From positions 991,048-1,055,047 of the forward strand of contig NW_003314267.1 of NCBI RefSeq assembly GCF_000143415.4: DNA of 64,000 bases. Direction: 5' to 3'. The DNA comes from Selaginella moellendorffii (Eukaryota > Streptophyta > Lycopodiopsida > Selaginellales > Selaginellaceae). The notes under the pieces are model-generated. The model searched no databases, was not told where the DNA came from, and saw only the letters and a list, made by a program, of their open reading frames with translations. Shown here in pieces: positions 31,592-41,945 of the stretch. Position 1 is the first letter of the stretch; every line of letters starts with the position of its first letter. A program made the translations under genes and the position numbers.

Positions 31592-32792
31592 ATGCTGCTA
31601 CTGGCGCTATGGGCGACGCTGGCGACGATCGCGTCCACAACCGGTGAGACTAGCCCTCTCTCCAATTGGATTGATGTGATCGCATTCTTCGGGCAGGAGA
31701 GGTATGCGTCTCGCAAGGCAATCGATTCCCGAAATTCTCCCTGGAGGGGTGGGCTCCTCGCAAATCGCCCCGCGGCACAGACGCGCTGAAGCTGTGTAGG
31801 ATCTTCAGCGGCAGGACGTGCTGCACAGGGATCCAGACGCAACACGCGCTGCTAGCACTGAGAAATCTGGCCGTGAATGGAGAGGGCGATGAGGTGTGCC
31901 AGTCCGTGTGGGAAGTTCTCGAGTGCTCCGTGTGTCATCCTCGGGTTGGAACTTCGGCGGGGCCTCCAGCGATCTGCCAGGATTTTTGCAATGTGGTATT
32001 CTCGTCTTGCTCCTCGGCATTCTTCGCCATGGATCAACCCAAGCAAGTAAGCTTTTTTCTTTCCTTTCTTTCTTCCTTTAACACCATCTTAGTTCTTCTC
32101 GAGCTTTTTTTCTTTGTTTTCTCTTCTTCCGATCATCTTGCTTCCTGCTTTTGTTAAGTTTTTCTCTTCGTCAGAGTCTTCGTCACCTCATTCTTCTCGA
32201 GCTTTGGTTTTTTCTTTGGTTTTGGCTTTGGTGTTGGTTTTTGGTTGCTTCCTATCTTCTCGCATTGTAGAGGAAGGACTGATATCTTTCGATTCATACA
32301 GGCTCTGCTACCTTGCGGCTCGTCCGAGATTATCTGCGCGCAAGGAACGGAGTGGACAAGGAACAGTAGCCACTTCTGCGAGTTAGCCGGCTTCCGAGTG
32401 GTGGAACGCGCAAGCGGAGAGTTTTGCTACGATGGAACGCCAGGGGAATCACTGGAGAAGACGAGTCCATCAAGCAAAGATCAGAAAACGAAGAAGCAGA
32501 AGAAGCAAGGCAGAACGCCGAGTCCGGAAAGCCCGAGCAAGAAGTTTGATCGCGCGTTCCTGATGACGGACAAGGTTCTCTGGGCGGTCGCAGGCCTCGT
32601 TCTCACAGCCGGTGCCGTGCTCTTCAGGTGAATTTTTTTTTTTCTTTCTTCTCCTTTTTCTTAGGCTGAGTCGCTTTGTGTTTTGGATCCAGGCAAAGAG
32701 GATCACGATCTCGGCAGCGTCGAGCCGCACTGATGAAATCATTGAAAGAGGCGCGAGCTTCTCAGCAGGCGGCGTACGATAAGAAAAGCTAA
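31592..32792 (+). CDS. Folate-receptor-like cysteine-rich membrane protein, four exons
   Basis: Exons 31592-31643, 31697-32046, 32302-32627 and 32693-32792; introns 53, 255 and 65 bp, all GT-AG and in phase; 275 aa. Signal peptide MLLLALWATLATIASTT; Cys-rich ectodomain (EVCVSQGNRFPKFSLEGWAP, KLCRIFSGRTCC, LECSVCHPRVG, AICQDFC, PCGSSEIIC, FCELAGF), resembling the folate-receptor/riboflavin-binding-like family found in plants as uncharacterised proteins. A Lys/Ser-rich linker follows, then a membrane segment (VLWAVAGLVLTAGAVLF) and a basic cytosolic tail. Ligand unknown. This is the intact source of the scrambled fragments in the duplicated units. Family assignment rests on the Cys pattern and recognised segments. 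Confidence 0.8.
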
Positions 32793-33286
32793 GCTTTTCT
32801 TGTGTATTTTTACTTCTGTAAAGATGCATTTGTTATTTGCATCTCTAAAGAAATGGCGCGTCGACCTTACCAGGACTCAAAAGCGGAAGCCGTTGATGCT
32901 TGGTTTGCAGCTTGTCATGCTGCCATAGTTTCTTTCTTTATAGCTGAACAGGAAGCATTGCTTGAGAGTACGCAGAGGTCCAATGCTTCACTGCGAAGGA
33001 GGGCCCTTCACACTTCACTGATTCCTGACAATCCTCCTCCACAGCTCTTACTCTTCCAGAGGAAAGTTCTTGATCAAAGTTGTGTTTCTTATTTATTTCT
33101 TTAAAATTCAAGAAAATGCTTCTCTAATATGGTGCTACCGACCCTGGTGGAAATCAACTGCACAAAGGCGGGCCGGCACTAGGCATAGGAATAGTTTGAT
33201 ATACGCGTTGTTTTGCGACTCCCTACACACTGGATTTGGTCATCCTCGGAAACATCAGTTTGACAAAGTCAGTGTTTTTCTGCAAC
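32793..33286. other. Gene 3' flank and right-arm edge
   Basis: Downstream of the folate-receptor-like gene. A frame with DSKAEAVDAWFAACHAAIVSF and RRALHTSLIPDNPPP is seen, decayed in units 1-4. From about 33002 the sequence is shared with the inverted unit 0 and with every tandem unit. Confidence 0.4.
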
Positions 33287-33293
33287 TATATAA
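33287..33293 (+). promoter_or_regulatory. TATA box of GLP copy 1
   Basis: TATATAA in GCAACTATATAAACGATC, ~190 bases before the ATG. Identical elements at 38449, 43235, 48021 and 53184 serve copies 2-5, so the frameshifted copies may still be transcribed. Confidence 0.6.
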
Positions 33294-33479
33294 ACGATCA
33301 TAGCTTTGAGATCCTACCAAGCATCTCATCCCAAGCCACCAAACATTTCAGGGCAACATTTCATCTCTCAGGAGCAACAAGGAGCTTCTCAAGAAAGAAC
33401 AACATCGATCTGCTAAATCTCCTGGTTTCTATCACCAAGAAAGCAAAGCGAAGCGAGTTTTCAAAACAAGATCATCTCC

Positions 33480-34139
33480 ATGTCTAGTTCCCGTGCAATT
33501 CTCCTCGCGATCCTCGTCACCATCTCTGCTGCATTCTCACTCGCCGACCCGGACGCACTCCAAGACTTTTGCGTGCGCGACACCAGCGCCACTGCCCCCA
33601 TCATCAACGGCTTCACCTGCAAGCCCGCTGCCGCCACCGCCGCTGCCGACTTCAAGTTCTCGGGCCTCCAGAAATCCGGGAACACCAACAACAAGCTTGG
33701 CTCCGCCGTCACCGCCGCAAACGTGATCTCCTTCCCGGGGCTCAACACCCTCGGAGTCTCCTTCGCAAGGGCCGACTACGCTCCATTCGGTGTCAATGCA
33801 CCGCACGTCCATCCCCGGGGCACTGAGATCCTCTACGTTCAGCAGAGGACTCTCTACGCGGGATTCGTGAGCACCACCAACAACACGCTCTTCGCGCAGA
33901 CCTTGCATCCGGGTGACCTCTTCGTGTTCCCTCGGGGCCTTGTGCACTTCCAGCTCAATGTCGGCGAGACCCCCGCCGTGGCTCTCGCGGGATTCAACTC
34001 CCAGAACGCAGGTGTCACCGCAGTTGCCAAGGCCGTGTTTGCGTCCAATCCCGCCATCACCGATGCTGTGCTTGAGAAGGCGTTTCAGATCAATCCGGAG
34101 CTCGTCGACCGCCTCCGGGAGGTCATCATGGCCACTTGA
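33480..34139 (+). CDS. Germin-like protein, copy 1, Gly123Arg
   Basis: 219 aa open frame with the same signal peptide and metal ligands (H109, H111, E116, H156) as copy 0. Residue 123, the conserved Gly of QQGTLYAGF, is Arg here (AGG at 33846-33848), in a tight turn of the cupin barrel, which may impair folding. Other differences from copy 0: V98A, L105V, Q143P, L214V, T218A. It lacks the frameshift found in copies 2-5. Confidence 0.85.
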   Translation: MSSSRAILLAILVTISAAFSLADPDALQDFCVRDTSATAPIINGFTCKPAAATAAADFKFSGLQKSGNTNNKLGSAVTAANVISFPGLNTLGVSFARADYAPFGVNAPHVHPRGTEILYVQQRTLYAGFVSTTNNTLFAQTLHPGDLFVFPRGLVHFQLNVGETPAVALAGFNSQNAGVTAVAKAVFASNPAITDAVLEKAFQINPELVDRLREVIMAT

Positions 34140-34326
34140 AAGAAAGAAGTGTGTTTCTCTTTGTGTATGATATTCTTTTTCCCCATTTGGATAAAACTAA
34201 ATTTTGTTTCGAATATCTGGTTTTGTTAGCCACCTTTCCGCTAAAATTACAAAAACATTCATGTAAACTACGCATTTTTAAATGATGCTCTGTTCTCCAA
34301 CCGAATGTCCTATGCCCGTCCTATTC

Positions 34327-35370
34327 CTATGCGTGCATTTGCCGGAAGGGGCAGCGCAAGCCTCCATCGTAGTATGGTCCAAGTTTGCCTGATTTCAGCG
34401 CTCCCAGCTCCGCCAGCTTGTATCCCTTCTCGAATGCTGGTGGGCGATACACATTCACGTTGAGCTGCCGGTACTCTTCCGGATTGGCAGCGGGATTGGG
34501 ACACCAGTCCACCTCAATGCTGCCCTTTGCATCCTCCACACGTCTGGGAGGCAAGAACGCGGACACGAAGCTCCCGGCCAGCAGCTTGAACGCACCCAAG
34601 ATGATCCACTCCACAATTGCTGGAGGCCTTTCCAATCCAACAGCGCTCCTGATTGTGGGATCGATGAGTGCACAGATCCCAGTCTCGACCAGCGGCTGCA
34701 CGGGGTGAGGAAATGCATCCAGCACCAGATGCTTGAGATCCTGGACGATGCTCTTGTTCTTGTCCGTGAAGATGGCGTTCTTGGCCTCGTAATCGCGAAT
34801 GTACTCCCGCATCTCTGGAATGCTATCTGGGATGGTTGTGATGCCCATCCTCACGCCCACGTCGTGCCACACAACATACGCGGCCTCCTTCTCGCTGTCG
34901 GTCCACTTGCGGAATCCAAATCTCTCGGAGAAATCAATGGGGCTGACCACGTTGAGGCAGAGGACGTAGGCGAATTGGTCGTTTGGGATCTTGAATTTGT
35001 TGTGGATTCCATTCAATCTCCTCACCGCGTACGAGCCGCGATCGCTGTCGACGTGGTGGTGGATCATCTCGCTCACCAGAATGTTGGTTTCGGCGGCGCG
35101 CTTCTGCGGATCCTTGAGGCCGTACTTGGTCTTGAAGAGCAGATTTGTGATCCCCGGGATGCCCAGCGTGCGGATTGTGCCAAACTCGAGCGCCTTTTGC
35201 GAGAGGAAGGGGAATTCCACCGAGTACATGTACCACAGGATCTTGTGTGCGTCTCTCACGGGGTGGAGCGACGCTAGAAATCGTGCCCTCTCTTCTCTCT
35301 TGCGGATACACACCATCTTCCATGCTGCAGCCACCACGAGAAACGCAATCATCAACGCGATTGCAGCCAT
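34327..35370 (-). CDS. mpaB-type ER-bound oxygenase, copy 1
   Basis: 347 aa. Same domain layout as copy 0; differs from copies 2-5 only in the membrane segment (V5A, M13V). The start was placed at the Met opening the membrane helix because the TATA box (35467-35473) lies within the 41-codon upstream extension of the frame. Stops 187 bp from the GLP stop, tail to tail. Confidence 0.8.
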   Translation of the reverse strand: MAAIALMIAFLVVAAAWKMVCIRKREERARFLASLHPVRDAHKILWYMYSVEFPFLSQKALEFGTIRTLGIPGITNLLFKTKYGLKDPQKRAAETNILVSEMIHHHVDSDRGSYAVRRLNGIHNKFKIPNDQFAYVLCLNVVSPIDFSERFGFRKWTDSEKEAAYVVWHDVGVRMGITTIPDSIPEMREYIRDYEAKNAIFTDKNKSIVQDLKHLVLDAFPHPVQPLVETGICALIDPTIRSAVGLERPPAIVEWIILGAFKLLAGSFVSAFLPPRRVEDAKGSIEVDWCPNPAANPEEYRQLNVNVYRPPAFEKGYKLAELGALKSGKLGPYYDGGLRCPFRQMHA

Positions 35371-35466
35371 GTTGAAATTGATCGATCTGATCAACTTGAT
35401 TGGAGAATGGCTGCTTTTGTTTTCTACTCCTCTGTGGGTTGAGGAAACAGAGGCTGGAGAAGGGTC

Positions 35467-35473
35467 TTTTATA
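35467..35473 (-). promoter_or_regulatory. TATA box of oxygenase copy 1
   Basis: Minus strand TATAAAA, 97 bases upstream of the ATG. Counterparts at 40630, 45416, 50202 and 55365 for copies 2-5. Confidence 0.65.
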
Positions 35474-35635
35474 CTATCCGAGCTATCAGCCACGTTTTTT
35501 TATTTCCGTGTGATCCGTATTTTGTACCATACACGTAGCCATATACTTGGGAGAGAAATCTTTTTTGTTCTATTCGGTGCACGTTTTCCATACAGTTATC
35601 TGGTCCATGCAATATATCGGTCCTACCAACTTCGT

Positions 35636-36006
35636 TTAAGATAGTTTCACCATCCACAAAGTAATGCGGATAATCTTAATTACAAGGTTTCCACGAGATA
35701 TAATCCCACGGGCTTTTCTTCCTTGCCTTCGCCCCTCCTCCTCCTCCTCTTCCTTCATCACGGGTTTGTATGCCTCCCCCGTGTCTTCCGGACACGACTT
35801 GATCCACTGGCTGCAAATCGGGCACTTCATCTGGATGGTCGATATTTGCACCGCGCACTCCTCACACATGAGATGGTTGCACGGCAGCAGCGCTTTTGTT
35901 CTCGTCCCCTCCCCGCATACACTGCACTCAGGATCATATTTATCCTGTAGCTGGCATTCGGCTTAGGCACCGTACAGCGTACGATGGGCTGCCACCCTTC
36001 CGCCAT
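35636..36006 (-). pseudogene. RING-finger gene, unit 1, frameshifted
   Basis: The RING (ECSVCGEGTRTKALLPCNHL, MCEEC, KCPICSQW) and an acidic tail are intact in one frame. Relative to units 0 and 5, seven bases (TTGCTGG) are missing just before it (…AATATG|ATCCTGAG), so upstream and RING frames no longer join; part of the upstream exon and its splice donor are also gone. A short product starting within the RING is possible but lacks the first Zn ligands. Confidence 0.65.
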
Positions 36007-36375
36007 AGCCGTGATCTTGGCCCCGAGCACGTACTTGATGGCAGCGAAGCCGTAATCTCCAACTGCCCGAATCTCCAAGGATTGTCGTGAGGATGAGATC
36101 CACGAAGGAGCCCTAGTCGAAGAACCAGCTCAATCCCAGGCCAAAGACCGTAAGCTTGTGATATTGGGGTGATCTTGGTGAGATCTGGGAAGAGTGATTG
36201 TTGATGTGTTCTTGTTGTTGCTGCCTGCTAAAGGAAGTTGTGGTTTTACTACCTTGTTGTTGCTGCCTACCTAAGTGGTTTTACTACTTTCAATCTTGAT
36301 TTTTTTGTTGTTTCCATAGCTAAAAATTGTAAGAAATAGTTAACACAACTCAAGCTACTTCTCTCTACACTTGTT

Positions 36376-36570
36376 ATGCAGGCAACAATGACTAGTGGCT
36401 GGCTCACTGGTTTGATCGAGCATGATAGTAAGGACTTCATACTGCCACTGCTTCTTTCCCCGCTGCTGGGCGGCCTTTTAAGCGAGTTGCTCGTATTTAA
36501 CCCAGGGCACAAAATGTGGAGCATAGTCATTATGTCACCAAACTTTCAAGTAATCCCCATCATTCTGTGA
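36376..36570 (+). other. Short conserved ORF of unknown status
   Basis: 64 codons opening MQATMTSGWLTGLIEHDSKD with a hydrophobic stretch (LPLLLSPLLGGLL). It is identical in units 1-4 (also 41539-41733, 46325-46519, 51111-51305), which is uninformative since the whole unit is near-identical. No family recognised and no counterpart in unit 0. Probably not a gene, but a splice-acceptor-like TTATGCAG precedes it. Confidence 0.2.
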
Positions 36571-36599
36571 AGTTTTACTCATCGAGATTTGGTTCTTGC

Positions 36600-37082
36600 T
36601 CAAGCTGGGTCCTCCCTACAGCTGCCGCATAGATATTGGCCATGAGAACGTAAGCTCAAACACCACCCTTCCAAACTCCATATTCTTCCAATTCGCACAC
36701 GCGCCAGCACCACCATCCAAATCCTCACGTTTGCTTCCACCGGCATGCTCCTCAAAACACCTACAGCCTCCTCGATTTGGTTTTCTCCTCCCAGCAAATC
36801 CACCAGGCAAGTGCAAGTGCAGTGCTCGATCCCAAGAGCTAAATCGCATGTTTTCTTCAGCATCTCGAAGAGCTCCCTGCCTGGATCGACCAGTCCGGCA
36901 ACCGTGAGAACCAAGAGGAATGTTGGAGCATCCAGCTTGCACCACTCCTCTTGCATCCTCCCGAACAATTCAAACACCTTGGCGGTGTTTCGTGGATGGC
37001 GGTACCCTGCTATCAGTGCGTTCCAAGTTACCGACTCTCGCCTCCCCTCAAGAGTGGCAAACACTCGCCGGGCTTCCACCAT
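36600..37082 (-). pseudogene. PPR C-terminal fragment, unit 1
   Basis: Matches the C-terminal ~180 residues of the PPR protein at 56686-59571 (MVEARRVFATLEGRRESVTW, LFEMLKKTCDLALGIEH, VRIWM) but has lost in-frame and out-of-frame pieces of the E domain and everything upstream. An unusual feature is the 160-codon frame still open, though no PPR array is left. Confidence 0.8.
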
Positions 37083-37159
37083 GCTGCCGCATTGGCCGTA
37101 GACAAAACCAGTATAAAAGGCACATTCTCTACGATAAAAATCTCCACACTGTCTGCGTC

Positions 37160-37351
37160 CTAGTTCCTGACCAAGCTCCGGCCGATTTTCAGCAGCCTCT
37201 TTAAGCCCGAGTCATTGCTCTTGATCTTGTGCGGGACGTAGATCACTTCCACATCCGGAGGGATTGGTCTCGCTGCTATCATGCCTTGCACTCGCGGCTG
37301 GAAGCTCGCGGCCTTGATCTCTTGCTGCGAGCTTCCATCCTTTGTCGCCAT
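37160..37351 (-). CDS. Short conserved 63-codon ORF, unit 1
   Basis: MATKDGSSQQEIKAASFQPR ... PIPPDVEVIYVPHKIK ... RLLKIGRSLVRN. Basic, no domain recognised. Related to 24007-24219 with in-frame indels. Lies just upstream of the PPR fragment in the same orientation, as its relative does before the full PPR gene (59.7 kb), so it may derive from that gene's leader. Confidence 0.35.
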   Translation of the reverse strand: MATKDGSSQQEIKAASFQPRVQGMIAARPIPPDVEVIYVPHKIKSNDSGLKRLLKIGRSLVRN

Positions 37352-37479
37352 CTTAGTTCTTTTTCTTTCTTTCTTCTCTCTTCGCGATTGTTTCCTCTTA
37401 TCTTGCTTCGAGCTTTTGTTAAGTTTTCAGTCTTCTTCATCACTTGATTCTTCTCGAGCTTTTGGTTTTGTTGGTTTTG

Positions 37480-37960
37480 GGTTTGGGTTCTCTAAAATGC
37501 AAGAAGATAAGCAACAGGAAGGACTGATATCTTTCGATTCATACAGGCTCTGTTATCCGAGGTTATCTGCGTGCAAGGAACGGAGCAAGGAACAGTAGCC
37601 ACGTCTGCGAGTTAGATGGCTTTTGAGTGGTGGAACGCCTGCAACCGCCCAGAGAACTCTGTCCGTCATCAGGAAGGCGCGACCAAACTTCTTGCTTGGG
37701 CTTCCTGGACTCGCCGTTCGTTCGTGCTTCTTCTTTTTCTGATCTTGCTTGTCCAATGACTCCCCTGGCATTCCATTGTAGCAAACCTCTCCGCTTGCGC
37801 CTCGTTCTCACTGCCGGTGCCATGCTCTTCAGGTGAAAAAAAGTACTTTTTCTCCTTTTTTGAGGCTTATAGTCGCTTTGTGTTTGATCCGGGCGCAGCG
37901 TTGAGCGGCACTAATGAAATCACTGAAAGAGGCCAGAGCTTCTCGCATTTGTTATTTGCC
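37480..37960 (+). pseudogene. Folate-receptor-like exon 3-4 fragment with internal inversion, unit 1
   Basis: Starts like the end of intron 2 and exon 3 of 31592-32792 (GATTCATACAGGCTCTG). From about 37639 to 37799 it reads the reverse complement of exon 3 (starting GCAACCGCCCAGAGAAC), then returns to the forward exon end (GTTCTCACTGCCGGTGCC) and an exon-4 trace near 37895-37945. No coding capacity. Confidence 0.75.
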
Positions 37961-38641
37961 ACATCAGCAAATATAACTCCACGTCAGCACTAAATCAGGA
38001 CCCAACATGTTCAACATGACTCAAAAGAGGAAGCGATTGATGCTTGGTTTTCATCGCATAGTTTCTTTCTTTTTTTTTTCTAGCTGAAGAGGAACAATAC
38101 GTTCAGAGTAAATGCTCGTGAGTATATTGGGCTTTTCATGCTTCACTGCAAAAGAGGGCCCTTCACACTTCACTGATTCCTGACGATCCTCCTCCACAGC
38201 TCTTACTCTTCCAGAGGAAAGTTCTTGATCAAAGTTGTGTTTCTTATTTATTTCTTTAAAATCCAAGAAAATGCTTCTTTAATATGGTGCTACCGACCAT
38301 GGTGGAGATGAACTGCACAAAGGTGGGCCGGCACCAGGCATAGGAATAGTTTGATATACGCATTGCCTTTTGTTTTGCAACTCCCTACACACTGGATTTC
38401 GTCATCCTCGGAAACATCAGTTTGACAAAGTCAGTGTTTTTCTGCAACTATATAAACGATCATAGCTTTGAGATCCTACCAAGCATCTCATCCCAAGCCA
38501 CCAAACATTTCAGGGCAACATTTCATCTCTCAGGAGCAACAAGGAGCTTCTCAAGAAAGAACAACATCGATCTGCTAAATCTCCTGGTTTCTATCACCAA
38601 GAAAGCAAAGCGAAGAGAGTTTTCAAAACAAGATCATCTCC

Positions 38642-39302
38642 ATGTCTAGTTCCCGTGCAATTCTCCTCGCGATCCTCGTCACCATCTCTGCTGCATTCTC
38701 ACTTGCCGACCCGGACGCACTCCAAGACTTTTGCGTGCGCGACACCAGCGCCACTGCCCCCATCATCAACGGCTTCACCTGCAAGCCCGCTGCCGCCACC
38801 GCCGCTGCCGACTTCAAAGTTCTCGGGCCTTCAGAAATCCGGGAACACCAACAACAAGCTTGGCTCCGCCGTCACCGCCGCAAACGTGACCTCCTTCCCG
38901 GGGCTCAACACCCTCGGAGTCTCCTTCGCAAGGGCCGACTACGCTCCATTCGGTGTCAATGCACCGCACGTCCATCCCCGGGGCACTGAGATCCTCTACG
39001 TTCAGCAGGGGACTCTCTACGCGGGATTCGTGAGCACCACCAACAACACGCTCTTCGCGCAGACCTTGCATCCGGGTGATCTCTTCGTGTTCCCTCGGGG
39101 CCTTGTGCACTTCCCGCTCAATGTCGGCGAGACCCCCGCCGTGGCTCTCGCGGGATTCAACTCCCAGAACGCAGGTGTCACCGCAGTTGCCAAGGCCGTG
39201 TTTGCGTCCAATCCCGCCATCACCGATGCTGTGCTTGAGAAGGCGTTTCAGATCAATCCGGAGCTCGTCGACCGCCTCCGGGAGGTCATCATGGCCACTT
39301 GA
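38642..39302 (+). pseudogene. Germin-like gene copy 2, +1 frameshift
   Basis: One extra A in TTCAAAGTTCTC (about 38816-38818; copies 0 and 1 read TTCAAGTTCTC) shifts the frame after codon 59, ending at 115 codons before the metal site. The remaining sequence is otherwise intact and keeps the conserved Gly. Promoter TATA retained. Confidence 0.85.
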
Positions 39303-39489
39303 AAGAAAGAAGTGTGTTTCTCTTTGTGTATGATATTCTTTTTCCCCATTTGGATAAAACTAAATTTTGTTTCGAATATCTGGTTTTGTTAGCCACCTTT
39401 CCGCTAAAATTACAAAAAGATTCATGTAAACTACGCATTTTTAAATGATGCTCTGTTCTCCGACCGAATGTCCTATGCCCGTCCTATTC

Positions 39490-40533
39490 CTATGCGTGCA
39501 TTTGCCGGAAGGGGCAGCGCAAGCCTCCATCGTAGTATGGTCCAAGCTTGCCTGATTTCAGCGCTCCCAGCTCCGCCAGCTTGTATCCCTTCTCGAATGC
39601 TGGTGGGCGATACACATTCACGTTGAGCTGCCGGTACTCTTCCGGATTGGCAGCGGGATTGGGACACCAGTCCACCTCAATGCTGCCCTTTGCATCCTCC
39701 ACACGTCTGGGAGGCAAGAACGCGGACACGAAGCTCCCGGCCAGCAGCTTGAACGCACCCAAGATGATCCACTCCACAATTGCTGGAGGCCTTTCCAATC
39801 CAACAGCGCTCCTGATTGTGGGATCGATGAGTGCACAGATCCCAGTCTCGACCAGCGGCTGCACGGGGTGAGGAAATGCATCCAGCACCAGATGCTTGAG
39901 ATCCTGGACGATGCTCTTGTTCTTGTCCGTGAAGATGGCGTTCTTGGCCTCGTAATCGCGAATGTACTCCCGCATCTCTGGAATGCTATCTGGGATGGTT
40001 GTGATGCCCATCCTCACGCCCACGTCGTGCCACACAACATACGCGGCCTCCTTCTCGCTGTCGGTCCACTTGCGGAATCCAAATCTCTCGGAGAAATCAA
40101 TGGGGCTGACCACGTTGAGGCAGAGGACGTAGGCGAATTGGTCGTTTGGGATCTTGAATTTGTTGTGGATTCCATTCAATCTCCTCACCGCGTACGAGCC
40201 GCGATCGCTGTCGACGTGGTGGTGGATCATCTCGCTCACCAGAATGTTGGTCTCGGCGGCGCGCTTCTGCGGATCCTTGAGGCCGTACTTGGTCTTGAAG
40301 AGCAGATTTGTGATCCCCGGGATGCCCAGCGTGCGGATTGTGCCAAACTCGAGCGCCTTTTGCGAGAGGAAGGGGAATTCCACCGAGTACATGTACCACA
40401 GGATCTTGTGTGCGTCTCTCACGGGGTGGAGCGACGCTAGAAATCGTGCCCTCTCTTCTCTCTTGCGGATACACACCATCTTCCATGCTGCAGCCATCAC
40501 GAGAAACGCAATCATCAACACGATTGCAGCCAT
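39490..40533 (-). CDS. mpaB-type ER-bound oxygenase, copy 2
   Basis: 347 aa, frame intact, same residues as copies 3-5 throughout. The partner GLP is broken here, so the oxygenase is retained independently of its convergent neighbour. Confidence 0.8.
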   Translation of the reverse strand: MAAIVLMIAFLVMAAAWKMVCIRKREERARFLASLHPVRDAHKILWYMYSVEFPFLSQKALEFGTIRTLGIPGITNLLFKTKYGLKDPQKRAAETNILVSEMIHHHVDSDRGSYAVRRLNGIHNKFKIPNDQFAYVLCLNVVSPIDFSERFGFRKWTDSEKEAAYVVWHDVGVRMGITTIPDSIPEMREYIRDYEAKNAIFTDKNKSIVQDLKHLVLDAFPHPVQPLVETGICALIDPTIRSAVGLERPPAIVEWIILGAFKLLAGSFVSAFLPPRRVEDAKGSIEVDWCPNPAANPEEYRQLNVNVYRPPAFEKGYKLAELGALKSGKLGPYYDGGLRCPFRQMHA

Positions 40534-40798
40534 GTTGAAATTGATCGATCTGATCAACTTGATTGGAGAATGGCTGCTTTTGTTTTCTACTCCTCTGTGG
40601 GTTGAGGAAACAGAGGCTGGAGAAGGGTCTTTTATACTATCCGAGCTATCAGCCACGTTTTTTTATTTCCGTGTGATCCGTATTTTGCACCATACGCGTA
40701 GCCATATACTTGGGAGAGAATTCCTTTTTGTTCTATTCGGTGCACGTTTTCCATACAATTATCTGGTCCATGCAATATATCGGTCCTACCAACTTCGT

Positions 40799-41169
40799 TT
40801 AAGATAGTTTCACCATCCACAAAGTAATGCGGATAATCTTAATTACAAGGTTTCCACGAGATATAATCCCACGGGCTTTTCTTCCTTGCCTTCGCCCCTC
40901 CTCCTCCTCCTCTTCCTTCATCACGGGTTTGTATGCCTCCCCCATGTCTTCCGGACACGACTTGATCCACTGGCTGCAAATCGGGCACTTCATCTGGATG
41001 GTCGATATTTGCACCGCGCACTCCTCACACATGAGATGGTTGCACGGCAGCAGCGCTTTTGTTCTCGTCCCCTCCCCGCATACACTGCAGTCAGGATCAT
41101 ATTTATCCTGTAGCTGGCATTCGGCTTAGGCACCGTACAGCGTACGATGGGCTGCCACCCTTCCGCCAT
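40799..41169 (-). pseudogene. RING-finger gene, unit 2, frameshifted
   Basis: Same 7-bp deletion as unit 1. Carries TGCAGTCAGG where units 1 and 4 have TGCACTCAGG, so the RING-opening Glu-Cys codons read differently (GAG versus GAC on the minus strand), a marker shared only with unit 3. Confidence 0.65.
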
Positions 41170-41759
41170 AGCCGTGATCTTGGCCCCGAGCACGTACTTG
41201 ATGGCAGCGAAGCCGTAATCTCCAACTGCCCGAATCTCCAAGGATTGTCGTGAGGATGAGATCCACGAAGGAGCCCTAGTCGAAGAACCAGCTCAATCCC
41301 AGGCCAAAGACCGTAAGCTTGTGATATTGGGGTGATCTTGGTGAGATCTGGGAAGAGTGATTGTTGATGTGTTCTTGTTGTTGCTGCCTGCTAAAGGAAG
41401 TTGTGGTTTTACTACCTTGTTGTTGCTGCCTACCTACGTGGTTTTACTACTTTCAATCTTGATTTTTTTGTTGTTTCCATAGCAAAAAATTGTAAGAAAT
41501 AGTTAACACAACTCAAGCTACTTCTCTCTACACTTGTTATGCAGGCAACAATGACTAGTGGCTGGCTCACTGGTTTGATCGAGCATGATAGTAAGGACTT
41601 CATACTGCCACTGCTTCTTTCCCCGCTGCTGGGCGGCCTTTTAAGCGAGTTGCTCGTATTTAACCCAGGGCACAAAATGTGGAGCATAGTCATTATGTCA
41701 CCAAACTTTCAAGTAATCCCCATCATTCTGTGAAGTTTTACTCATCGAGATTTGGTTCT

Positions 41760-41890
41760 AAGAGATAACTTGCTCAAGCTGGGCATCCTCCTCCCTCCTC
41801 CCTACAGCTGCCGCATAGATATTGGCCCTCCCCTCAAGAGTGGCAAACACTCGCCGGGCTTCCACCATGCTGCCGCATTGGCCGTAGACA
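41760..41890 (-). pseudogene. PPR fragment scar, unit 2
   Basis: Retains the two ends of the PPR fragment seen in units 1 and 4 but lacks the middle (junction at ATATTGGCC|CTCCCCTC). It also keeps TAAGAGATAAC and CATCCTCCTCC at one end, as in the unit 0 fragment, which units 1 and 4 have lost. Confidence 0.7.
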
Positions 41891-41945
41891 AAACCAGTAT
41901 AAAAGGCACATTCTCTACGATAAAAATCTCCACACTGTCTGCGTC

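Noticed and set aside
35371-35493. 41-codon N-terminal extension of the oxygenase
   Set aside because: The extension encodes the TATA box and leader (…DSIKD from GATAGTATAAAAGAC), so translation there is not expected; the Met opening the membrane helix is preferred.
34705-35644. Plus-strand frames of 190 and 217 codons opposite each oxygenase copy
   Set aside because: Antisense shadows repeated identically with the oxygenase; they run through its promoter.
36267-36530. Minus-strand 87-codon frame in each unit
   Set aside because: No recognisable features; it only repeats because the unit repeats.
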